The notes under the pieces were generated by a model, which did no database searches, had not been told where the DNA came from, and saw only the letters and a list, made by a program, of their open reading frames with translations. The position numbers and the translations under genes are program-made. This document shows positions 55,749 to 64,000 of a stretch of 64,000 nt of DNA, piece after piece; positions within the stretch are counted from its first letter, which is position 1; the number at the start of each line of letters is the position of its first letter. Source of the DNA: Gyrodactylus bullatarudis (taxonomy: Eukaryota > Platyhelminthes > Monogenea > Gyrodactylidea > Gyrodactylidae); the NCBI GenBank assembly GCA_012064415.1, contig SSNU01000244.1, forward strand, positions 248,001 to 312,000, read 5' to 3'.

Positions 55749-58700
55749 GTGAGTTCAATTGAAATCACTTTTAGGGGATCTACTATAAATTCTAATTCTC
55801 AAAATCCAATTTTTGGCCATAAGAGTGGAATAGATTATGAAACGCTCGTCGATAGCTTAAACGGGCAACACCAAAGCCAACAATCATCCAAATCTGATAT
55901 AATACAACAGCCTGTGTTGAGTCTTATGGATAACTCTAAACATGAACTGAGTTCAATGCTTATACAGTGAGAATAAAACTATTTTAGATTTTCGACTAAA
56001 TCATTTTTTATTTCCTCTGGGTACCATTAACATGAGTTGTTTATGATATTTTTTTGAATATCGCTTTCATTCTTTTGAAGCTGTTCAGTGAGGGAGAAAA
56101 AGTGTAGCCATTACGACTTTGTTAAGACGATTCATCCCCTTGGCACTTGTTATCAGTACAATAAAACTGTCAATGGTTAGTTGAAATATTATGAATGTCC
56201 TTTCAATACAGAGAAAGACGATATTTCCCTTGTCCTCGATCCCGAGCCAACAGAGTATCTAATTCCTAATAGAGGTCTTGTTGGCTTTCAAATATTCTTT
56301 TCCTCGCCACACGACTTGGTGCCGGGACCGAACGTCAACTCTTTCTATGCTGGCCTAAAATTTCATTCAATTGTCACTCTCAACTGCCTGAAAAAGGTCT
56401 ATAATGATGACTGTCTCAGTGGGTCTGAGCGAAGGAGATGTCTTCAGAATTGCATTGATGAACAGATGAAACGGAAATGTCATTGCCAGTTATCAGATTT
56501 GAATTCCGAGTCGTGTACCCTCCTGAATGTGATACAATGCCAAGATAACCTCTTCAACATTATGGGTAATTCCCAGTTGCTCACTTTGATACCTTTTCTT
56601 TCTAGGCTCAATCAATTACTCTACATGTAACTGTAAACGTTCTTGTCATTCTGAGGAATACTCTGTTGAGTCATTCGTGCAGGGACTCAAGTCACCTTTC
56701 AACCAAGTCAACATTGACAGTAACCTAAAGAGGGACACAAAACTTTTTAACAAAATCAAGGTGAGTCTCCTCCTTAGTTTATCGCTGTATTTTTGGTTAT
56801 CCTCAAATTATCTGTTAGCTATAGTTTTTTTTAAAAAGATCTTCATATGGATCAATTTGTAGTAAATTCTAACAGAATGGGAATGACAGCACAGATGATG
56901 TGTGGGTGAAGGAGAAATTCTTCATCAACATGTATAAACCTAATTTGTGTGTTCAAAAGAATTATTCATTTAATCTTCAACTACCATGGCCTATGTTAGC
57001 TTTTTCACCTTTTTCTCTTCACTGTTGCTATTTATTGAAGAGTTTTGGGTGTTTTTTCAGCTTACATAATATTCTTATTTCCATTCATGACTCTTATATT
57101 CTTTAACTTATACTATTTCTATGTAAATTGTAAATTATTATTTTTCATTCAAACTTTAACTTTATCATTTTCAAAGAGAGACCACTGATGATCCTTTGAG
57201 AAATGCGCATTTGGTTATAAATATATTTCTTTCACATATTTCTAAAAAATGTGTGAAGGATCCACTCTTGAAATTGTGCCCTCAGCCTAAGAAAATGTAG
57301 TTCTCTTTATCTGGACTCTTTGTCTAAGGGGATGTAGTGTTGTGAATTCTCTTGATCAACGTAGAGATTGTGGACAGGATGGTTTTGTTGGGTGAATTAG
57401 CTCAGCCCTTTCCAGAAGCTCTTTGAGTATGAATCTTTCCTCATGGCTTTTTTGGCATTATCTGTTGGACTGGAGTAACCAAAAATTTCCTTGTATTTCT
57501 TTTTACGCATTTTCTTTTCATGGAATGTAAACTTTTTCCCTTTCAAAAGGATTTTCTTTTTGAAATACTTCCAGCGTAACTATGGAGAATAAAACTTTTG
57601 AATAGTGTTTTGTTACATTTTGACCTCTTAATGCATTATACTTTTGAGTAGGCTATTCAATCAATTCCTTCCTTGTTGATTTTTAGTGATATGATATCAT
57701 AAACTTCGATTACAAAAGACAGATGAGAAACACCCAATTAATTTGGTTTATTATTAACAATAAATAATAATAATAATAATAAAGATGTTCTCACTATTCA
57801 TTCCCTCTATTTTGTGACTCAAGACTGTACTCACTATCAATACGTTAATGTTTTGAAATAATTTGTTGCATTGTCGAATATATATTCGAATAATGTTACA
57901 CACACAGAAACTCGGATCAATACAGATGATTTTTCTTCCCTTTACTCTCTCTCTCTCTCTTCAACAATTTCTTCATTCATAATGATTTAAAATGGTATCC
58001 CAGCTTCCTTTGTAATTCGCCTCATATTCTTGCCATTCTCAGATAGATGGATCTTTCTACGTTTAACGAAACAACCTCTACCATCACTACCCCTCCCTCC
58101 TTCGTTAATATTCAACATTTCATTTGAGTATGACATCTCTCTTGTGAACAGAAGAGTAAGAGTTTTGAAGATCCATACCATAAAAACAATTAATCATCCA
58201 TTCTCCTGAGAAAGGGGGTAAAACAAATACATTCCTGCAGAAATTGATTCTGATTGTATTATTAAATGTAAAGTTGGGAATTTAAGATTTTTACTAAATT
58301 CTTGATTATTTTCATCAAGAATTCGAATATGTTAGAGATTTTTAGAAATCCTATTTGTGTTGCCCACTTAATAATTTAAATGAATCAATTAATTGTAGTA
58401 AATTCTAAAAGAATTCATTCAATACAAATTTACTATTTTTCATTAATTTTTAAATCGACATACCTTTTTTTTATACTTTAAATTAGATAATTATGAAAAA
58501 TATGGTGATTTTTCAAATTTCGATTGCAAGGTTAAACAATGTAGGTCCAGGTTATATTTTCCCACTACAAAGCAACATTTCTTTTGATCTGAAAAAAACT
58601 ATAAAATTTGACCATTTTTCTTTCTCTTCAAGTCATTAATTTTACGTTAAAGGGATTTCCTGATTTCCTCCCAAAAGTTTATGCCGATTTATTTGCTAGT

Positions 58701-61700
58701 AGCTTTGAGTCAAGAACTCTTTTGATCTCCCAAATTAGCACACAGACGAGAAAGAAACTGATTGTGTCTTTCTCCACTTTGGCAAACATCAATCATCAAT
58801 CAATGGGGGAAGGCAAGAAAAACTGGATACTTGTCAGATGGAAAACACTTACTTCATTCTTCTGTACGACAAAAGGTTGGCGTCTCTTTTTTCTAAAAAA
58901 TAAAACAGGAAATTCATTCATTTCTTGACTTGGCTCCCAGTGCCTATTTCGTCACTGTATTTCTCTTTTTGTTCCTACACTTGAGAATGAATTATCTCAC
59001 CTTATCCCCTTTGATAACTATAACATTGTAATAACTAAATAAATATACATCTGAGTATTCCCGATTCAAAAGAGGTATTATGCAATATATACATATTTCA
59101 ATATTTAAGTTTGAAAACTGACAAATATTTCTTTCCTCCCAAAAATAATAAACCATGAATAGAATTTCCTTCCTTGTTTTATATCCTAGAGACTTTGATA
59201 GCTTATTAATAAAAAGTTGTGTTTTTTCTATTAATCAAAAGTTTAGTTTCCTCCTAACAGATAATATTATTATTGAATTTTATATCAAAATGCTAATCTG
59301 TTTTCTGTCAACAATAACGCAAAAAATAACTCTTAGTTTCCTCGAACAACTCACGAGAGCACCTGAGTTTCAAAATTCACGGTAACATATATATTCATGG
59401 ATATTAGAAAAAGACAAATATTTTTTAACCCAAATATGTTCTTAATTTTTCCCAAACTGACCAGATATTTTCAGGGTCTATTCAGAATATATTTAACGTA
59501 TTAATTTGATGTGAAAATCTGATTCAAAATCTTATCATCTCTCGTAACAGTAAAATTCGTTGAAAATTTTGAAAATGTGACATCTTCGATTGAAATTATG
59601 CCTAACATCTAAATAATATTTAAATTTTACTAGTTCTTACAGGAATAGAATTTATTTAAAATAAACATATTTACTTGCAGAAAGGAATTCTGATACAAAA
59701 ATGGTCATATCTCAGGGAGATTAACCGAGTAGCATTCGAAGAAGCCCGTGGCCTCACCACACTCCTGGCTGATTTGATATCTTTTATTGGAAAAGTCGAC
59801 CGATTCTCAAATCAACTCAAAATGGAGAAGGAAGCCAACAAAATGGTCTTGGATCTGAGCAAAAGGAGCAAGGAAAAATTCACATCCTCTGATTGCCTTG
59901 AACCAGAAGAGCTGGATTCTCGCTTGGAGACTCTGATACGGTCCCTTAATCGGACATTTACCAGCTTTCAGGATTCCTTCTTGAGCCAGAGGAAGATGAA
60001 TCAAGATGACGGAATCAAAAATCTACATGTCATCATTGTCAACTGGTTATTCGACCATGAGATCAACAAGAAATTCACAAGCCTCAGTCAAACCATGATA
60101 CTTAACGAGGTCATTTCAGACCTTACAGTTCTTGATCATCGGAACAAGGCCAGTACCTGTTCCATAAGTGCTTTAAAACAAATCGATAATAACAAAGATT
60201 CCCTGGGTCCATCATCGATGAATAAGTTTGATACCAATGAATTCCTATTAACACTCATGTATGCTGAAGATCGTTTTGTTCGTCTCAACGAGTCAATACT
60301 CCGAATCCAGAGCCAGCATTGGAGTACATTCGAGAAAATACCAGAAGAATTAAATCTGCAAAATTATAACAGGTTCGATTATAATTAGTTGACTAAATAG
60401 GCTTATCTTAAACTTTGTCTCGTCAAGCTTATACAGTTTTTCTTCTAATCTACAATTCAAAATTAAGATCCAGAACAAAGACGAAGTTTGAAATTAATTT
60501 TAACAATCTATTTATTTTTTACGTAATAGGGCAGCCCCTATTTACTCACAAAGATTAACCAAAGCTAATTGATATGAAATTGGAAGTCAATGATTTTTAC
60601 AAAAACCTCGATTTTTATCACAAAATCAATGAAATTTCGTTAAATCGAATTTTTTTCGAATATGTAAAAGATTTGTTGCCCACTTACGATTTGAAGAAAA
60701 AAATTATTTTCATGAAAAATATGGCCATTTTTCAAATTTCGATTTGGCGTCAAAATCGCGTTTTTTGAGCTTTAAACTCGAAAATTTTATTGATTTGAAA
60801 GTGGGAGCATACTCAAAAGATGTTTTTTAGAAATTTTTTTTCAGAATTTTTTTATTCAAATCGTAAAATCCTATATTTTCGATGAAAAAATAGAGGTTTT
60901 CGTAAAAAATCATAGATTCCCAACTTCATATCAACCAAATTTAGAATTACATTTCGTTCTTGGTGCTTAGGTAGCTATTGGATTATTTCTAAACGCTCTA
61001 TTGGTTACGCTGGGATCCATTAGTTACCTGTAACATTCAGCGACATGGGCTAATATCCATTACCAAATAAGACGAACCTTAATAGAGATTTTTCAATGCA
61101 TGTACAGGGGCTCAATTTCCTTATTTTTTTACGCTTTGGATACTTAAAGGTATGATGAATCCGAATTGTGGTAGAGCCATGCAAGTCGGGTTTTCAGATT
61201 TTACCGAATAATTCAAAAACTCTATTTTAGAACTTTTTTACCATGGGCATATCTGAAACCAGCAAAATATTCTTCACAAAAATTGGAAAAAACTATATCC
61301 TTGACTAGAATTTTTTCTTTTAAGACAGTGTTATTTTATGTCTTGATAAGAAAATAATACGTTAATTCTTTTTGTGGCTTTAAAGTCTCGACTTCTCATT
61401 AGAATTTGGGTCCCATATATATGGGAAAGCTTGATCTGAGTTCTTGTAATTAAAATAAGATGATACAAACTTGTCTAAAATCCTTCTTTTATTCTAGGGC
61501 CAATGTAGAAATGGGGTTAGTTTCCATCCTTTACTTTTCTCTTTAAAAACTATTAATAACTATTTTGCCCTTGTTTTCCAGACATGTCTCATTCAATATT
61601 AAACTATCCGGAAGCGGTAATCGAATACTCCGCCTTGAATCTGTCCAGAATATCTTTAGTATGCCAGCTGCACTTCTTGACTTGTTCGTCCATGGACTCA

Positions 61701-62026
61701 TATTATTGGCCCTTACCTACATAATTATTGCCAAATACAGTTTCATATTTAGAGGACCCATACCCGACCAACAAACTTATCCCATGGGTCTTCAGCAAAA
61801 AGATGTCATTGAAGAGGCTAGACATTATTATAAACAAACACATGGTTCTCTACTCTCCCCATGTGATGACAACAACGATGGTCAGTACAGTTTCCTTGTA
61901 GGCGATCGACTGGCGAAATTGCATTATCCGCACAACCGGCAGACGCAAAATACCTTCAGCATACCTGGGACAGAGCCAATGATGAGATCTAATTATCTAT
62001 CCTTTAATGAAAATATGGGAATGTGA
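55522..62026 (+). CDS. DEG/ENaC-type channel-like protein with large insertion (711 aa)
   Basis: DEG/ENaC proteins are trimeric cation channels with two membrane segments and a large Cys-rich ectodomain. Eight exons join in phase: 55,522-55,550, 55,575-55,748, 55,775-55,966, 56,081-56,175, 56,212-56,565, 56,606-56,760, 59,681-60,372 and 61,582-62,026. The start ATG ATG follows an in-frame TAA. TM1 (IIGIIIFFVIFILNL) leads to TYPLLTICNLNP, the family's post-TM1 hallmark. GTCYQYN, GFQIFFSSP and the Cys pairs (CLQNC, KCHC, STCNCKRSC) follow in family order. Departures are a very short N-terminus without the His-Gly motif, a ~230-residue helical exon before TM2, and a last hydrophobic segment (ALLDLFVHGLILLALTYII) in which the G-x-S filter reads HGL. 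Family membership is clear; channel function is uncertain. Acceptor 56,093 is a possible alternative for exon 4. Confidence 0.82.
55775..55966 (+). CDS. Channel exon 3
   Basis: Follows a 26 nt intron (55,749-55,774; GTGAGT...CTTTTAG) whose removal is needed both to avoid TGA and to restore frame. Hydrophilic Ser/Gln-rich stretch (GQHQSQQSSKSD), a variable part of the ectodomain. Donor GTGAGA. Confidence 0.68.
56081..56175 (+). CDS. Channel exon 4, CYQYN block
   Basis: Acceptor after a pyrimidine-rich run ending TTTTGAAG. An alternative acceptor at 56,092 also keeps frame and removes four residues. Encodes CSHYDFVKT...GTCYQYN, equivalent to the GLCYTFN motif of the family. Confidence 0.72.
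56212..56565 (+). CDS. Channel exon 5, core ectodomain
   Basis: Preceded by a 36 nt intron (56,176-56,211; GTTAGT...AATACAG). Because 36 is a multiple of three, retention would keep frame but insert a TAG. Encodes EYLIPNRGLVGFQIFFSSP, LVPGPN and the cysteines of CLKKVYNDDC, CLQNCID and KCHC, matching the conserved palm/thumb disulphide region. Confidence 0.8.
56606..56760 (+). CDS. Channel exon 6, CNC...C motif
   Basis: Preceded by a 40 nt intron with a clear pyrimidine tract (TTTTCTTTCTAG). Encodes INYSTCNCKRSCHSEEYSVE, the family's last ectodomain Cys cluster. Donor GTGAGT, phase 0. Confidence 0.8.
56876..57246 (+). mobile_element. PLE copy 4, 3' fragment in channel intron
   Basis: Sense to the gene. 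It reads the PLE C-terminus in frame (DSTDDVWVKEKFFINMYKPN, then LQLPWPM) and carries on to the common 3' tail. Here the PLE stop codon is changed (WPMLAFSPF), so the frame runs through the tail to about 57,106. No clear target duplication was found. Confidence 0.82.
57760..57782. repeat. (AAT)n microsatellite
   Basis: Consecutive AAT trinucleotides in the channel gene's intron. Confidence 0.75.
57945..57962. repeat. (CT)n microsatellite
   Basis: A pure CT dinucleotide run in the channel gene's intron. Confidence 0.8.
58262..58560. repeat. Foldback family A half, copy A13
   Basis: AATGTAAAGTTGGGAATTTA, then TTTTCATCAAGAATTCGAAT and GTGTTGCCCACTT as in other copies, with a ~90 bp interruption. 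The right arm is missing. Confidence 0.6.
59681..60372 (+). CDS. Channel exon 7, ~231-residue helical insertion
   Basis: Acceptor TTACTTGCAG and donor GTTCGA (weak). A single large exon after a 2.9 kb intron. The sequence is charged and Leu-rich with predicted helices, and has only two cysteines. It has N-x-S/T sites at NRTF and NESI, which suits an extracellular position. No known domain is recognised. In ordinary DEG/ENaC proteins only a few tens of residues separate the Cys cluster from TM2. Confidence 0.72.
60560..60943. mobile_element. Foldback family A, copy A14, in channel intron 7
   Basis: Left tip AAAGCTAATTGATATGAAAT and right end TTCATATCAACCAAATTTA, with paired interior words. 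It is shorter than the full elements. The frame at 60,574-60,768 is an arm reading. Confidence 0.7.
61582..62026 (+). CDS. Channel exon 8, last membrane segment and tail
   Basis: Acceptor TTTTCCAG; phase 2 in. SFNIKLSGSG and RLESVQNIFSMPAALLDLF lead into a hydrophobic run to TYIIIAKYSFIF. A ~100-residue hydrophilic cytoplasmic tail follows to TGA. The GLFLGAS filter region of the family is replaced by LLDLFVHGLILL. Confidence 0.72.
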
Positions 62027-62091
62027 AGCTTTAACTGTGATTTAATTTATTGATAAACTTTATTTATTGTTTTTTATTGCAACCAAATCCG

Positions 62092-62097
62092 AATAAA
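62092..62097 (+). promoter_or_regulatory. Candidate polyadenylation signal for channel gene
   Basis: AATAAA 66 bases after the TGA stop, in a suitable position. Confidence 0.6.
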
Positions 62098-62742
62098 TTA
62101 TAATTTTATCTACTTACTTGGAAGTAGTTACATAAATAATAAAAATCATGATAGATGTGTTGCATTTTTCATTATTGCAATTAGTCATAGAAATGATAGA
62201 ATAGCGAGTTTTCGCTATTTCTGAAACTCTCAAAGGTCTCATGAGTCAACATCTATTTCCAATGAGCACAGGCTTAATATTTCTGTTGACAAAGATTGGC
62301 TTTAGTTTTTAATCCTTAAATATAAACTGATAAAATAATAGACACCTTACCTTATAGGGAAATAAACATTAAAACTCAACAAAATTATGAAGGTAAAATT
62401 TCTTCTTTTCCCAAGGGAAACTTCCGGAAAGTTTCAAATGCCTTCCTTCCTTGCTACTAGGTTTTTTTATGTTTCTATTCAGCTTTTTGGTGCGAATTAA
62501 AAATAGAAATTAAATTTTATTACAATAAATTTCTTGTAAAATTCTGAAGCCAGAATGAGGGAAATTAATCAAGTCTCGTTTCTACCGAGTTGGGGTTTTA
62601 TTTTTGGAAAAGTTGAAGAAAATATAATGTGATTCAACCAACAGATTTGAAATTTTTTGTGTTGAAAAAATGATTCAAATTAGAATTCAAGAGCTGACTA
62701 AAAAAGATTTGAAACCATCCATAAGGGTACCTAGGAAATATC

Positions 62743-63190
62743 TATTAGACTTGGACGAAATTTTCCAAAATTACTCAAATCGATGTGATAGATTTTATCA
62801 AGTATTTTAACATCTTCCCACTAAATTTCGTTTCAAAATGCCTCTTAATCATAATGCTTCTGGAATAAGATAAACAAAATTTTAAATTGAAAACGTTCTT
62901 TTGGCCGATCATAATTTTATTCGTGAAAAATAAGAGAATATTTATATAGGATTATTTTAATAGGATTCGTGTCATTTTTGCGACTTTATATAAAGAAATA
63001 ATGTCAATTCAAGTTTCAAATGAAAATAAAACATTAAAAACGTTTTTAATTTGAAAATTAAAAGAAATTTGTTTATCTTATTCCAGAAGCATTTAAAGGT
63101 ATTTTGATGATGTTAAAATACTTAAGATTAAATTTATCATATTGATGGCCGATTTTAGTAATTTTGAAAAATTTCGTCAAACTCCACTAG
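62743..63190. mobile_element. Inverted-repeat family B, complete copy
   Basis: The left arm starts TTAGACTTGGACGAAATTTT and includes TCAAGTATTTTAACATC and GCTTCTGGAATAAGATAAAC. The right arm (about 63,030-63,190) carries their complements in inverse order and ends TTTCGTCAAACTCCACTAG. It is about 450 bp with no transposase. This copy defines both ends of family B. Confidence 0.75.
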
Positions 63191-63324
63191 ATATAGTTTT
63201 TCATTGCTTTGATAATAATAATAACTTATTATTAATAAGTATAAGATTAGCTTACTTGGAGATAATCAAATTAAACTCCAGACAGATCCTTGAGAATATA
63301 TTTCAAAACTGCAAAAATCTTCTC

Positions 63325-63480
63325 AAATCAAACCAAAGACAAATTGGACCCACTAAAACATGTTCAAATGCTTCTGTAATTTAGAATATAGGACAAACTT
63401 ATCGACGCCTTGAAGAAAGGATAAATAAACATGTCTACACTAGGACAAAATCTTCCCTAGAGCAACAATGAAAACACTCC
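63325..63480 (+). pseudogene. Second PLE-type GIY-YIG domain remnant
   Basis: MFKCFCNLEY in one frame and IGQTYRRLEERINKHV in the next, separated by a 2-base loss near 63,385, together give the C-x-C...YIG-T-R-L-R-H pattern of PLE endonucleases. A stop follows about 11 codons later. The sequence differs clearly from the PLE copies 1-4 (RRLEERINKH against RKLSTRSNDH), so it comes from another PLE lineage. Motif-based; RT not seen. Confidence 0.5.
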
Positions 63481-64000
63481 GCACTCACTTCACAGGAGAT
63501 GAACAAGATGAAGGGCCAATCAGATCCATTCTTTCTTAATGAAAATTTTTTGTATATAAATATGGCAAGTAAAAGCTGATGAGTATGCCACGAAATAAAG
63601 CGCTATTCTTTAACAAACTTGGCATCGCCTTTCTTCATGAATCTCAATATTGCTCATACCCAACACCTCTCTGACAAAAATTTAACTCACTTGTTATCCG
63701 ATAACAAATTCATGTTTTTGAATCTGAAAGACTCTACTCAAGAAAGACAAGTCTCAAATTGAAGTTGAATTTGTATTATAGACTTGAATTATTTAAAATT
63801 ATACAATTGAGATAGCAATTGATACCTCTGAAAGCTGTATATATAAACGACGAAGACGTGTAAGTCTCGAGTTTGAATATTCTAAAATAATAGTTTAATT
63901 ATTTTAAATAGAGAAAATAAAATAGTAATAATTAAACTTGTAAGGCAGACAAAGTTAGTCTTTAGTACACCTGATTAGAGAAATTACAAGAGAGATGTAT
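63481..64000. other. AT-rich end of window, nothing supported
   Basis: No recognisable frame, RNA gene or repeat. Confidence 0.35.

Larger units (their letters stand above)
56761..59680 (+). other. 2.9 kb intron 6 of channel gene
   Basis: Holds PLE copy 4 (56,876-57,246), an (AAT)n run near 57,760-57,782, a (CT)n run near 57,945-57,962 and a foldback family A half (58,262-58,560). A motif-free 106-codon frame (58,608-58,928) is also present; I cannot assign it. Confidence 0.65.

Noticed and set aside
56181..56211. Continuous reading through the 36 nt segment as coding
   Set aside because: It would require an in-frame TAG at 56,178 in an otherwise conserved region; GT...AG borders favour an intron.
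58608..58928. 106-codon plus-strand frame in channel intron 6 as an extra exon
   Set aside because: Inserting it between exons 6 and 7 is not needed for phase, and no clear splice sites or family similarity were seen.
1..64000. CRISPR arrays, rRNA or bacterial operons
   Set aside because: No regularly spaced repeats, rRNA-like segments or prokaryotic gene packing were seen; the window is eukaryotic.

Overview
This is an AT-rich metazoan nuclear window with spliced genes, long TE-filled introns and many kinds of DNA transposon and Penelope-like retroelement. It is most likely an arthropod, perhaps a crustacean such as a copepod, but the sequence alone does not fix the species. There are no bacterial or organellar features and no CRISPR array.

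Layout. Positions 1-34,600 hold no host gene that I can support. They are built from mobile elements: a complete Tc1-type transposon with an intact transposase (568-2111), a small TTA-flanked MITE (2284-2515), an unclassified ~510 bp element (4283-4793), several long foldback hairpins (family A), fragments of a second inverted-repeat family (family B), a tRNA-related SINE (about 21,065-21,275), a decayed Merlin transposon (22,684-23,671) and a 5'-truncated Penelope-like element (PLE) with a 13 bp target duplication (14,825-15,438). From 34,600 to 52,530 the minus strand carries the 3' half of a SCYL1-like pseudokinase/HEAT-repeat gene. Six exons lie at 50,296-52,530. A 77-base last exon lies 15.4 kb away at 34,803-34,879, and the long intron contains the largest PLE copy, itself nested in another transposon.

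From 52,530 to 54,280 is a TE-filled interval. Immediately after it the plus strand has the last two exons of an NCLX-like (SLC8B1) Na+/Ca2+ exchanger (54,280-54,988). SCYL1 and the exchanger both lack their 5' parts at this same interval, which may be a rearrangement breakpoint, an assembly join or interleaved genes. From 55,522 to 62,026 the plus strand carries an apparently complete DEG/ENaC-type channel gene. I assembled it from eight exons whose phases all agree (711 residues). Four of its seven introns would be only 24, 26, 36 and 40 nt. The protein has a ~230-residue helical, cysteine-poor insertion before the last membrane segment and lacks the usual G-x-S filter motif. A decayed PLE tail sits in its large intron. 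The window ends in a remnant of a second, different PLE-type GIY-YIG domain (about 63,325-63,480).

The three host genes (membrane trafficking scaffold, mitochondrial Ca2+ exchanger, cation channel-like receptor) show no obvious functional linkage. The most notable points are the ultra-short introns and odd architecture of the channel gene, the intact Tc1 element, the PLE insertions with readable target duplications, and the large population of near-perfect hairpin elements.
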